Source of the DNA: Saturnia japonica
Lineage: Eukaryota; Arthropoda; Insecta; Lepidoptera; Saturniidae
Reading direction: 5' to 3'
NCBI GenBank assembly: GCA_033032175.1
Contig: CM065334.1
Coordinates: forward strand, 927,705-991,704
Length of the DNA: 64,000 nt
The position numbers and the translations under genes are program-made. Positions 22,561 through 34,747 of this stretch are shown piece by piece. The notes beneath the pieces are model-generated. The model did not search any database. It was given only the letters and a program-made list of their open reading frames with translations, and was not told the origin of the DNA. Each line of letters starts with the position of its first letter. Position 1 is the first letter of the stretch.

Positions 22561-22899
22561 ACTTGATACCTAGCGTACTCACTATCAAACTCTTCAATCA
22601 CTACTTTAAACTAATAATTAAACTCGAGGGTATGGAAGCAAAAAACAAGTTATCTCAACGATTTATTTTAGAGCGAGTGTGTCTGCGCTACATTCCATTT
22701 ACTTATATATAAAATTACAATTAATAATAATAATGCCCCGGAGTGGGTGCAATGGCGACGCGATCGGCTCCGTGATAGGTGCCAGCATGTGGCCATCTTT
22801 AAATAGGCGTGTCTTCGCCTATTGTTCCTTATCGGAGTATCATTGTATCGTCAACCTTTAAGGAGCGTTTGAACTGACTAGCCTACTATCCTATTACTC

Positions 22900-24680
22900 A
22901 AGATAGTAGACTAGCCAGTGACTCGCTACACTACATTGCACCTTCACCAGGACAAAGACAACTACCTTAATGTCATCAGTGTTTATGCTCCAACGCTAAA
23001 TAAGTCTGATGACATCAAGGACAACTTCTATGCGGAAGTGACTAAATGCCTCGATAGTATAAGCACCAGAGAGCAGGTTTTATTGCTGGGTGAATTCAAT
23101 GCCAGGGTTGGTAGGGACTATGAGGCTTGGCCTGGAGTTCTGGGTAGACATGGAGTTGGCAACATGAATAGCAATGGTCAAATGCTGCTCAGTCTTTTGC
23201 TCAATAGGATCTGGCAATTACGAACACTATGTTTAGATTTGCCGCCAAGTATAAGGCAACATGGATGCACCCAAGATCCAAGCATTGGCATCTGATTGCC
23301 AATGCAGTCGTGAGGCAAAAAGATTTCAGCCAAGTGCAAGTCACCCGCGTTATGCGTGGTGCGAATTGTTGGTCTGATCACTGACTTATTGTTACTAAGC
23401 TGCGAATCCGCCTACGTTGCCCGCGTAGATCATTATAAAAAAGCTTGCGTCTTTGAACGTGGATAAGCTAAAAGACCTCGCGGTCAGGGAGAATTACGCT
23501 GAAGTCCTGTCTGGAAAGTTGTTGCCAGCAAATGAGGTAGGTGAAGTTGTTGCTGCCTGGGGAACTTTGTCATCTCATATCATGAAAACCGCTTCAATTG
23601 TACTGGGTAAAAAATTCCGTCGCAATGAAGACTGGTTTCATGGAAATGATTGGGTCCTACGGGCAGACAACATGCAATGCTGCGTTGCTGTAGACGGTGA
23701 ACAGACAGACTTCTTCCTCGTCACCTGTGTGATGAAGCAAGGATGCGTCTTAGCCCCTACTCTGTTCACCTTATATTTTGCGGTGGTAGTTAGAGAAGTC
23801 TTACAAACTGTTTCTGAAGGAGTGCGCATCCGCTTTCGCACAGACGACAGCCTTTTCAACTTGGCTAGACTTAAGGCGCGCTCTAAAGTCTCATACACAC
23901 TGATCACTGAGATCATGTATGCTGATGACCTGTGCTTCGTAGCAGAATCCCCGGACGGCCTGCAACAGCTGATGTCCGATTTTCCACCATGTCTACCGTA
24001 AGTTCGGCCTGAAGATCAGTATCAATAAGACGGAGGTGATGTCCTTGGATATACATGGTCACGAGACACTGATTATAAAACTTGGTGAGAATTTGCTGAA
24101 ACAGGTGGATAAATTTCGATATCTGGGGAACAATGTAACATCTAAGTGTGACCTTGATGCAGACATCAATAGCAGGGTGGGTGACGCAGCTGCGGCATAC
24201 GGTAAGCTATGTTCCAAGGTCTTCTGCTCGCATGACCTGAAGTTGGCCACTAAAATATCTGTTTATATTGCAATCGTACTGCCAAACCTCCTATACTCCT
24301 CTGAGACGTGGTGTGTATACCGCTGCCACATTCGCACTCTGGATTGCTTCCACCTTAAATGCCTCCGTACCATCATGAAGATCAGATGGTCTGATACAGT
24401 GCGAAATACCGAAGTTCTGCGACGAGCCAATGTTGGTAGCATTGAGGCCTATTTAATGCGGCGATCGCTTCTGGGGTGCGGTCACGTATCTCGCATGGTG
24501 GAGGAAAGAGTGGCAAGGCGCATCCTCTACTCCGAACTGGAGGAGGACAAGCGGAATCATGGCGGTCCCCTCTTCCGGTACAAGGATATCCAAAACATGA
24601 AGAGATGCAACATAGAGCCTTCTCATTGGGAACGTTTGGTAGCACAGCGATCAGAATGGCGGAGGATCGTGACACTTCAA
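22900..24680 (+). pseudogene. Decayed LINE: APE endonuclease plus reverse transcriptase
   Basis: In order on the plus strand are the APE-type endonuclease pieces NYLNVISVYAPTLNKSDDIK and LLLGEFNARVGRDYEAWPG (the usual GDFNA has become GEFNA). ANCWSDH follows, with a stop at 23382. Next comes a linker (MNVDKLKDLAVRENYAE) with an internal deletion, then RT blocks VMKQGCVLAPTLFTLYF and EIMYADDLCFVAES (catalytic YADD), [17 protein letters not shown] and [13 protein letters not shown]. The C-terminal blocks are [36 protein letters not shown] and [10 protein letters not shown]. Several shifts separate these blocks. The 3' end is lost at the left edge of duplication copy B. Confidence 0.85.
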
Positions 24681-24821
24681 TTTTATTAATTGTATAGATA
24701 ACCTAAACGTAATTTATAGAGCATACAAATGTCTATACGAGTAAAAATGTATCCTAAATGTACTTTCAGACTATAAGCTACAATCACACCAAATTTCATT
24801 AAATTCGGTCCAGTAGGACCT

Positions 24822-25702
24822 AAGTTAGGCCTTTTGTAAACTTAAACTCACTAAAACTATTATATTTTACATACATTAGGAGCTATCTCGATTGTGCTTC
24901 GCCAATATGGTCACCAGATTATATCACACATAAGACTAGTCTAGACAACATTCAAAGTAAATTCCTGAGATATCTAAATTATAAATTTAATAACGAGCAT
25001 AAGTCATACTTAATTGATTTAGACTTTTACAATTTAACTTCTTTATCAAAACGACGATCTATCTTCGACATGACATTATTATACGATATTTTGAACAACA
25101 ATATTGATTGCCCCGAACTAGTGAATAGGATTAATTTCAAAACACATACAAAAATTATTCGAAATCCGCGCTTATTTGCACCACCGCCAGTTAAACACAA
25201 TTATGCTAAGAACTCTGTTTTACAAAGATGTTTTAACATGTATGACACGAAGTTTAGTCATATTGATTTATTCCAGTCAAATAGGAATGTTTTCTTAAAA
25301 GAATTAAAATCAAAAAACACATTGACATAGTCATCATGGCTATGAAACAGGAACACAGAAAGGACTCAGTTTACTCTCTATTGCTTATAACATACATACA
25401 TATACAATTCACATATGCTTTCACTCAGGAGCATATGATCCCACCACACCTATACACTCTCACGCACACGCACACTACATGCAGACTCACACTCCCACTA
25501 ACATTGAGATATAGAAACACATAATACTTCATAATGATATTTTTTATGTACATAATTATTTAACCGCTGCATAACAAACAAAATGTAATAATAATTGTTT
25601 CGTAATTGGCACCACATGATTGCAAAACATAACAAATGTATATTTTGTGTTAAATGTGCTGTGAAGCAATATGTACCAAATAAATAAATAAAATAAATAA
25701 GT
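24822..25702 (+). pseudogene. 5'-truncated LINE RT end inserted into repeat B
   Basis: After the repeat B block ggtccagtag the sequence switches to a reverse transcriptase end. TYIRSYLDCASPIWSPDYIT, NIQSKFLRYLNYKF and LTSLSKRRSIFDMTLLYDIL run without a stop to 25330, with a jockey/CR1-type pattern. After a 3' untranslated part it ends in an (aaataaat) tail at about 25680-25700, and repeat B resumes with agtagtttttgag. The short agtag at both sides is the likely target duplication. Copy A has the empty site. Confidence 0.8.
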
Positions 25703-26077
25703 AGTTTTTGAGTGATTGGTGATCAAATATACCGACAGACCGACAAAAAATTCAAAAACAATCGAAATGTTTTTTGTCCATGATTCTAAACCACCCCCAT
25801 TTTTTTTTCCAATTATATTCAATGTACAGATTTCGTTTTTATACTCTTTTACTATAAGTATAGATTCCTGTCGCTTTAAGCAGTTGTGTTTATTTGCAAA
25901 ATGTATTCATTGGGTATTATTACTACATTATCGAATTAAGTTTCCTATAATTTCTTAAAAACTTGGCTGGCACCGACTCCACTAATAAGAATAATTGTAT
26001 ATTATTATCCTAATAAAATATGTGATAGACGAATAGTTCGTAGGAATATCAAATTGAGTTTTAAAAAAAGATATTTT

Positions 26078-26347
26078 TTCTCCTCCGGGATGAAAAGTTC
26101 ACTTTTACTCCCTGTCACGCGGGACAAAAGTACCCGATTCTCTCCCGGTAACCTAGCAACTGCGTGTTTATATATAAAGAGTATATATACAAACTTTTTC
26201 ATCCCGGTTAAGAAAAAAATTGTAAACACACCTAGGGAGAAAAGTATGTCATCCCCACCCGCGATTGTCACCCTCGCCTTCGTCTCGGATGACAACCATA
26301 CGCGCGGGCATGAATGTCCTACTTTTCTCCCTCGGTGCGTAATATAC
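26078..26347. mobile_element. MITE-like 270-bp insertion with 6-bp target duplication
   Basis: Copy A reads agatattttaaag. Copy B has tatttt on both sides of a 270-bp GC-richer block starting ttctcctccgggatgaaaag and ending gtgcgtaatatac. A 284-bp relative in opposite orientation lies at 56013-56296, flanked by aaatag on both sides. Both ends carry a similar short motif (ccgggatgaaaag and the inverse of ccgagggagaaaag), so the ends are imperfectly inverted. No coding frame. Confidence 0.8.
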
Positions 26348-26630
26348 TATTTTAAAGCAAATTAATAACGTATTTTTTATTTATTTTTTAGTGCATTTTT
26401 TCAGTGTTTTGGAGTCGGTTTTGTTTTTGTGAAAAAAAGTTTATTGGTAGGTCTTTATAATTGCATAATTATTTAAATATTTTTCAAAACATTAAAAAGG
26501 CATTATAATTATTTTATTATAAAAGGTAGCACGGTCCGTTGCGTATTTATTTTTAAGATTAATGTTGTTTTTCATGTGACAATAAAAAAATTATTGGTTC
26601 GTTTCTTTCGTTTTTTCTAATAGTGAAACG

Positions 26631-26640
26631 TATATATAAT
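26631..26640 (+). promoter_or_regulatory. TATA box of peptide gene B
   Basis: tatatataat lies 56 bp before the ATG at 26687, as in copy A. Confidence 0.6.
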
Positions 26641-26686
26641 GAGAAATTTGTTAAATTTGACTCACAGTTCTACGAGAGCCGCAAAC

Positions 26687-29273
26687 ATGAACTTTGTAAG
26701 TAGAAATATTATTTTGTAATAAATATTTTCATTTGTGAAACATTATATATACTTGAATATAGTTGATACAATTGAGTACGGAAACCTTATTATGATTAAA
26801 ATTTAATTTAGGTAAGAAGAGAGATAGAGAATAAACTAAACGTAGGTAAAATGAATGAAAGTTTTATAATTTAGGATAGTTATGTATAATTTTCCAGCAT
26901 ACCTTACAATTTTCAGATAATATGGGTTTTACAAATTATTAGTACACAATTTTAATGTCCATAACCGAGACGTTCTTCTTGCTCCGACAGCTCAGCGTAG
27001 AGATCCTTGCCTAGGATCTCTCCGTGTTGAGTAGGTAGGCCAAACAAAGTTGAATCACGAGGCTCGCCCTCAGCGGACAACATGGTGTGAGCCGTATGAA
27101 CAAGCTCAGTCCAAGTGAAGACGTCGCTGCATCAAGTGGAACGTCGGAATCCGTTCAGCTCTCGATATGGCGAAACAAAAATATATATATCAGTAATTTA
27201 TACATTAATCCAGGTATAAGTTCCTGGAATATTATTGTCTTCTTCAATAGGGTACTTCACCCACAAAAATAGTTATTTTATCAAACTGTAGATATTTAAA
27301 TTATAAACGTATCAACTATATCAAAACTCTTGATAATTATTATATAAACGTTACTCGATTCAAAGGTCTGCCGTACAATAATTTGGTTTTTATCAAAACA
27401 CTTGATAATTATTATATAAACGTTACTACGATTCAAAGGTCTGCCGTACAATAATTTGGTTTTTATCAAAACACATGATAATTATTATATAAACGTTACT
27501 ACGATTCAAAGGTCTGCCGAACAATGAATCACATGATCAGATCGATCATGAAAAATCTGTCATACTCTCTGTTCTAATTTTCTATTTCCGTTTGAATTCA
27601 AAATTTCATCTTACTAGACTTTTCTTATTTTAAAAATTCAAAATAAATCTAATCATAGATTTATTTTGCTAAACTAGAACCTGGATAGAATATTTGTCTA
27701 TACCTGAGAAACTCCTAACTGCGCATGCTCTATTACTATCAAAGAATTATCAATGACAGAGATTGTCATAATATTGCAATGTAAACAATACGAACCTAAA
27801 ATATTAACAAAGCTGTTATTAAACCAAAATTATCAAGTTATAAATTATCTAAACGCATCAATACATAAACCTATCATTAATTGGTATCCTGGAAATAAAA
27901 GAATAGGTACACCAAAACAATAATAAGGTAAATCAAATGAACTTATGATGAATAATATAAAGTAGATATTAAATAAGATAAATAAGATTATCTTCCAGAT
28001 AAATAATATGACAACCTTCATGGAAAATTTATGTTGTTATAATCATTTCATAAACATAAGAATTGAGAGCAAAGTTGTTCTTCCCGTAAAAAAAACCGGC
28101 CTAGTGCGAGTGGGACTAGGCTCAGAGTTTTTAAACGGGGTAGGTAGAAAATTACTACATTTTTGTTCGTCATAATTTCGATTAAATAATGATGTAGGTA
28201 ATTCAATTACAATAATTGTCACCTCAAATATCTATAGGCCATATATTCACTGATTTTATAGACATATCAATTTACAGATATACAGGTTTTTAGCATTGAT
28301 TTAAAATTGGTCATGTTCTGTATTTGCAAACAGCTAGTTCGATATAAATATTAATTATTTTTAAAAATGCTTTTAATCACTGTACTAGATTATAACGGAA
28401 TGAGGGCTACCGCGTTTAAATTCGCCGCTAGAGGCGCTAGTGTAGAGTGAGGTCTCCGAAATGTCAATTATCAATGTTTGTTTTTGTAATTTTATAATAA
28501 ACTAGCCTCTGTACCCACGGTTTCACCGGTGTTAATTTTATACGGTAAACATTGCCAACGCACCCGTGTAGTCCATCACAATCTCTTTAGGCAAGGACAA
28601 ATTATTTTAATTTCCCATTATCTCCTTGCACAAATAGGTCCAAAGAACATGCTAATAAGTGCAAAGTTTAACTTCATAAAATTTGCTTTATAATGAAGTA
28701 GCTTTTATTCGTAAGGTAATATGGCATGTCTAAAAATATTACTTATAAATCACTTATTAATATTTTTTTTTAAATTGTCATATAATAACTTATTTTGGCT
28801 AATGCATAAGAAATAGGCATAATTAATAAAATTGAAGTGTCTGTTTGTAATGTCAAAATAACAGTTCTTTACTAAATGCATATGAAAGTATATACAATAC
28901 ATACTTATAACAAAAAGCCTATTTAAAATTTTTTTGTCGGTCTGTCTGTTTGTTCCGGGTAATTTCCAAAACGGTTGAACCGATTTTGACAGGACTTTCA
29001 CTGATATCTTACAATAATCATTTTAGAGTTGGAGCGCACATCGAATGACGAGATTGTCTGACGTCACTACCGATAACCCACCATCGCATTTAAATTAAAA
29101 TAAGATATTTATAATAAGAATTACATATTTAGTATTTTCAATTTCAGGTAAAGTACGCAATGATGACAGTGTGGGCCCTGCTGGCATTTGCTTCAGCCAC
29201 GGCCACTGCTAGCGCAGAACCAGAAACTATGGACACTCAAGAGACGTATCCGGGAAGACCCCACGGCCGTTAG
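26687..29273 (+). CDS. Small secreted peptide, copy B (two exons: 26687-26695 and 29148-29273)
   Basis: The gene is identical in protein to copy A: exon 1 codes Met-Asn-Phe, exon 2 the remaining 41 residues. The one change I see in exon 2 is silent (gca to gcc, an Ala codon in the signal region). Donor (gtaagtag), acceptor (tttcag), TATA box and 3' sequence are kept. The intron has grown to 2452 bp through a 1.2-kb insertion at 26789-28013. Nothing in the coding part suggests loss of function. Whether both copies are transcribed cannot be told from sequence. See copy A for the layout of the product. Confidence 0.8.
26952..27125 (-). CDS. Possible captured exon, 57 codons, inside the intron insertion
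   Basis: The minus frame reads DVFTWTELVHTAHTMLSAEG, then EPRDSTLFGLPTQHGEILG and KDLYAELSEQEERLGYGH, ending at a stop (26952-26954). Composition is clearly protein-like and GC-richer than the surroundings. A possible acceptor (gatgcag) sits just before the first codon, and an in-frame stop lies further upstream. It looks like the last exon of a host gene carried along by a mobile element. I do not recognise the protein. It could also be a real but partial gene on the minus strand. Confidence 0.4.
   Translation of the reverse strand, partial: DVFTWTELVHTAHTMLSAEGEPRDSTLFGLPTQHGEILGKDLYAELSEQEERLGYGH
27319..27530 (+). repeat. Three tandem units of about 73 bp
   Basis: Units start tatcaaaac at 27319, 27391 and 27464, each containing aattattatataaacgttac and gattcaaaggtctgccg. 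Confidence 0.85.
28823..29012 (+). repeat. Repeat 1 fragment in the intron of gene B
   Basis: The duplicate of 11182-11367; the 5' part of repeat 1 up to aggactttcactgatatc. Present before the segmental duplication. Confidence 0.7.
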
Positions 29274-29899
29274 TGGGGACATTTGATATTCACAAAAAAA
29301 AAAATTGTTGTGAATATGAATTTATCTATTTTACCTTCAATTGGTTGTTTTATTAATAAATAAAATATCTTTATACTATTGTTTTATTTATTATTTTTTT
29401 AACCTTATTCAGACGAAAACAAAACAAAAGCATAACGATTGGGGTAGCAGAAAGACGTGTAAATAGCCGTCCTAAGCGGTATACAGTGACGATTGTTGTC
29501 ACTTATAATTGGCGGAGCGGTAAAATACCTAAAAATATATTGCGGTAAACGAAGAGATAGAAACTAAATACACCTATGGGAGCGGGCGGGCGAATGATCA
29601 CACGGAAGCAGCGACAAAATGGCAATAAGTTGGAAGAACGTACACTTACCTGTAAACCTTGCTAGCACAGAACATTATTACTCCTAGCGGAGAAGAATAT
29701 TATCTTAGTACTAATACTATGGCGACTATAATTTAATTAATTGGGCTTACCAGAGATGACGCTGTACTCGTCTGACGGGTCAGCGAGCGATTCTAAATTC
29801 AAGTTATTTTCAAAAGTTTTATAAGATTCAAAGTATATTAAATAAAATTTATTCAGTAGTTCAGTAGATGTAACATATTTCAGCCGACACAACAATACT

Positions 29900-30030
29900 G
29901 CAGTTTTTTTTTTTTTTAGAACTGTCTTTACTTTTATCCTTAAGGGCCCTGAAGCCTCTGACGGCTTTTTCAGCTTCGCCGGACTTGGGGGCGAGCGCTT
30001 AGGGCACTCAGCCGCGAAAGTTAGATTCCC
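29900..30030 (-). repeat. GC-rich A-tailed scrap (copy B)
   Basis: The counterpart of 12256-12388: a T-run, then a minus-strand frame with PKSGEAEKAVRGFRALKD, directly adjoining the first array unit. Confidence 0.6.
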
Positions 30031-32141
30031 AGCTTAGTTTGTAATTTTTGTATTAGATATCTATTGGTATTTCGTATTAAGAATCACTATATTAGGCAAC
30101 GTTTTTAACGAATATCAGTTTATTAGCTAATACGGATATTAGTTATATTCATAGATTAGTTTGTAATTTTTGTATTAGGTATCTATTGGTATTTCGTATT
30201 AAGAATCACTATATTAGGCAACGTTTTTAACGAATATCGGTTTATTAGCTAATACGGATATTAGTTATATTCATAGATTAGTTTGTAATTTTTGTATTAG
30301 GTATCTATTGGTATTTCGTATTAAGAATCACTATATTAGGCAACGTTTTTAACGAATATCAATTTATTAGCTAATACGGATATTAGTTATATTCATAGAT
30401 TAGTTTGTAATTTTTGTATTAGGTATCTATTGGTATTTCGTATCAAGAATCACTATATTAGGCAACGTTTTTAACGAATATCAGTTTATTAGCTAATACG
30501 GATATTAGTTATATTCATAGATTAGTTTGTAATTTTTGTATTAGGTATCTATTGGTATTTCGTATTAAGAATCACTATATTAGGCAACGTTTTTAACGAA
30601 TATCAGTTTATTAGCTAATACGGATATTAGTTATATTCATAGATTAGGTTGTAATTTTTGTATTAGGTATATTTTGGTATTTCGTATTAAGAATCACTAT
30701 ATTAGGCAACGTTTTTAACGAATATCAGTTTATTAGCTAATACGGATATTAGTTATATTCATAGATTAGTTTGTAATTTTTGTATTAGGTATCTATTGGT
30801 ATTTCGTATTAAGAATCACTATATTAGGCAACGTTTTTAACGAATATCAGTTTATTAGCTAATACGGATATTAGTTATATTCATAGATTAGTTTGTAATT
30901 TTTGTATTAGGTATCTATTGGTATTTCGTATTAAGAATCACTATATTAGGCAACGTTTTTAACGAATATCAGTTTATTAGCTAATACGGATATTAGTTAT
31001 ATTCATAGATTAGTTTGTAATTTTTGTATTAGGTATCTATTGGTATTTCGTATTAAGAATCACTATATTAGGCAACGTTTTTAACGAATATCAGTTTATT
31101 AGCTAATACGGATATTAGTTATATTCATAGATTAGTTTGTAATTTTTGTATTAGGTATCTATTGGTATTTCGTATTAAGAATCACTATATTAGGCAACGT
31201 TTTTAACGAATATCAGTTTATTAGCTAATACGGATATTAGTTATATTCATAGATTAGTTTGTAATTTTTGTATTAGGTATCTATTGGTATTTCGTATTAA
31301 GAATCACTATATTAGGCAACGTTTTTAACGAATATCAGTTTATTAGCTAATACGGATATTAGTTATATTCATAGATTAGTTTGTAATTTTTGTATTAGGT
31401 ATCTATTGGTATTTCGTATTAAGAATCACTATATTAGGCAACGTTTTTAACGAATATCAGTTTATTAGCTAATACGGATATTAGTTATATTCATAGATTA
31501 GTTTGTAATTTTTGTATTAGGTATCTATTGGTATTTCGTATTAAGAATCACTATATTAGGCAACGTTTTTAACGAATATCAGTTTATTAGCTAATACGGA
31601 TATTAGTTATATTCATAGATTAGTTTGTAATTTTTGTATTAGGTATCTATTGGTATTTCGTATTAAGAATCACTATATTAGGCAACGTTTTTAACGAATA
31701 TCAGTTTATTAGCTAATACGGATATTAGTTATATTCATAGATTAGTTTGTAATTTTTGTATTAGGTATCTATTGGTATTTCGTATTAAGAATCACTATAT
31801 TAGGCAACGTTTTTAACGAATATCAGTTTATTAGCTAATACGGATATTAGTTATATTCATAGATTAGTTTGTAATTTTTGTATTAGGTATCTATTGGTAT
31901 TTCGTATTAAGAATCACTATATTAGGCAACGTTTTTAACGAATATCAGTTTATTAGCTAATACGGATATTAGTTATATTCATAGATTAGTTTGTAATTTT
32001 TGTATTAGGTATCTATTGGTATTTCGTATTAAGAATCACTATATTAGGCAACGTTTTTAACGAATATCAGTTTATTAGCTAATACGGATATTAGTTATAT
32101 TTATAGATTAGTTTGTAATTTTTGTATTAGGTATCTGTTGG
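30031..32141 (+). repeat. 122-bp satellite array B, 17 full units plus a partial one
   Basis: Unit starts run from 30031 to 32105 at exactly 122 bp (17 x 122 = 2074). First- and last-unit variants are the same as in array A, while the interior has five units fewer and its own point changes (for instance agattaggttg at about 30642). The arrays therefore changed in copy number after the segment was duplicated. Confidence 0.97.
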
Positions 32142-32316
32142 TATTATATTATATTAGCGGTTCCTTGTAACTAGCTGCGATTGCATACATGTTATCGTAT
32201 CTATATATTTTTGAGAATTTCAAATGTAAATATTTATAATTTTTTGTTTAGAATCAACTAAAAAATCAATCGGTTGACGTTTTTAATGGACATTTTTTAA
32301 CATAATATATATGACT

Positions 32317-32587
32317 GCCTCGTTAGCCTAGTGGTGGAAAGCGCGACTGTTATGAGCGAGGTCCTGGGTTCGAATCCAAGGTCGAGCAAAGTGTTATTGG
32401 GTTTTCCTATGAAATGGTCGGTAGCAGCTCAGAGTTTGGTTTCGTGCCCGATTAATGGCAATAGGCTCGCCCCCTATTTATTACATGGGACCTAAAAACA
32501 TACTCGGCGAACTGTGGATGTACATTAGTACACCTCTGCCTAACCCGACGGGGAATACAGGCGTAATGGTATGTTTATGTTTATATT
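32317..32587 (+). mobile_element. tRNA-derived SINE (copy B)
   Basis: Same element as 15289-15560 at the matching position, with only a few base changes (gtggtggaaagc versus gtggtcgaaagc in the tRNA-like head). Confidence 0.85.
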
Positions 32588-32615
32588 TTAATATACCAAA
32601 AATTTTGACGTTACA

Positions 32616-33147
32616 AATAATAAGATTGAAGTGTCTGTTTGTAATGTCAAAATAACAGTTTTTTTTTTTTTACTAACAGCATGTGAAAGTACATACTATA
32701 TACGATACCTATAAAAAAAAACTCCATTGTTAAAATACGTGTCTGTCCGCTTGTTCCGGGTAATCTCCGAAACGATTAGAACGATTTCGACGGACTTTCA
32801 CTGGTAGATAGCTGATTTTATAGGAAGTGACTTAGGTTACCTTTCCGCATTAATAAAAAAAACAACTGGTCAAGGCGAATCAATTTGGGCGCTTAAAATG
32901 GCTTACGCTGAGTAAACAAACTATAGAGATACAGCAAATTAACGTAGGTACTAAATAATTGTAGACATTAAAAACACCTACAAAAAAGTCAGGGAGAGTG
33001 TATACTACTGTAGTGTAGACGTATGTCTATCTTCTAAGAAACACCCACAATAAGCACTATTGTCTTTAAAATAGCCGGGAGTAGGGGAGCAAGATTCGCA
33101 CGGGCATTCTGTAGTCCACGTGAGCGAAGCCGCGGGCACAGCAAGTT
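32616..33147 (+). repeat. Repeat 1, full-length copy B
   Basis: The duplicate of 15588-16120, nearly identical. The terminal edge reads gagcgaagccgcgggcacag here. Confidence 0.75.
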
Positions 33148-34747
33148 TATTAATACGAAAGAAAATTTAACCACTTTTTCATTTATGTTATATAATAAAC
33201 ATACGGATAATAATAATAAATATTCACAACAATCTTTTATTTCATACACACATTCTATAAGTAGAGAGAATAGATTCGCTTTATATCACAGTATTAGATT
33301 CAAGTAGGTATCGAGAATAGCGAATATTGATTCGGTTACTAATATTTGACTAATACCTAATAATAGGTACGGGAACCTAATACGAGTTAACTAATATATT
33401 TATATTACATATTAGTAATACCAAAATACCAGCTTAATATATAACACCTCTAGTAGGTATCGACACTTTTCAAATTTGGAATAACCTAACTCATTCCTTA
33501 CTCTTAGGCAATAACAATTTACTTGCTTGCCTTCCCAAAAATACGTAGTTTTAACTACAAGTGAATTATGCTTTGTCGCTTTGGCGAGGTGGACTATATA
33601 ATTTTTTTAAATTTTTGACACCGCAATTCACAAAATTACTTTATTTCTACAGTGCCATCTATTATGAATTAAAAACATTATAAATTTTAGAACATGAAAA
33701 AATAAATAAAATCAACAGGTGGCACCACATAATTGTTTAGATTAGCTATTTAACTAAACTTAACTATTTAAATATTAAACGGACAAAAATAAAACATATT
33801 TTTGACACCCTTAAAATTTTCTACATTCGTATTAATATTATAAATACGAAAGTAACTGTCTGTCTGTTACGTTGTCACGCCTAAACCGCTGAACCAACTT
33901 TCTTGAATTTTGGTATAGTTATAGATTGGAACTAGGGAAAGGATATAGGGTACTTTTTTAGCGAACATAAAACTTTTAGGGTAGAATATACGGGATGAAT
34001 GTTTCTATAAACAAAATATAAGAACACCAACTGCGCGTGCGCGATAATGGTGAAATTACATCGGCTGCCATAGCAACCGGGTTGTTCATTGTAATTATGA
34101 AATGACATTGCTGTCAATCTGGTTTGTTGATATATTGACAGTGTTATACTTCCTATAATTACCTATTAAATGATAGTCCAGTATTCTTTTAAGATTGGCT
34201 GAAGTGTATATAAACTGTTTAACTACGCAGTACGACATAATTACTGTTTTATTTTACCTCGGCTCGCGGGAGTTTATATATTCTAAGCGAATATACCTAT
34301 TGTAAATTAACTGGATTATACAGTTTAGGAACAAGCTAACTATTTCATTTCATTTCACTTGTGGTGAAAATAAAACTTGGGTGAAAGTTTGTATGAAGAA
34401 CCCACCATGTATCAAATTGGGGATATAAAAATTAATTTATGCTTTTGGTAAGAAATAAAATAAAAGGAAATTCACGTTTTTCATAAAACCTACCCAAAAG
34501 CCGATGCAATAATGTTTCAATTATTTTTGAAGTTTTATTGGGACGGTTAATGCGTTGGATTCATAATGGCATATTATAATAACAATACCATAAACACAGT
34601 GATAAACTCATTTATGTTTTTCTTTTGGTTTGTCGTGTTCCGGAAACAGTATGTGTATATGCAGTAATAACTAAATAATTAGCTATTGATTCCATAAAGA
34701 TAGCTTTAGCTTAAACAAAGTTTATTTCATCATGTTTTAAATACATA

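Larger units (their letters stand above)
26789..28013. mobile_element. 1.2-kb insertion in the intron of gene B
   Basis: Copy A reads gaaaccttcatgg. Copy B has aacctt on both sides of 1225 extra bases, consistent with a 6-bp target duplication (or a deletion between short repeats in copy A). The insert holds a GC-richer coding-like block on the minus strand (26952-27125), three tandem units of about 73 bp (27319-27530) and AT-rich remainder. No known transposase or terminal inverted repeat is visible. Confidence 0.7.

Noticed and set aside
22565..22880. LTR of the gypsy fragment
   Set aside because: There is no second copy in the window and no clear TG...CA ends, so it could not be supported.
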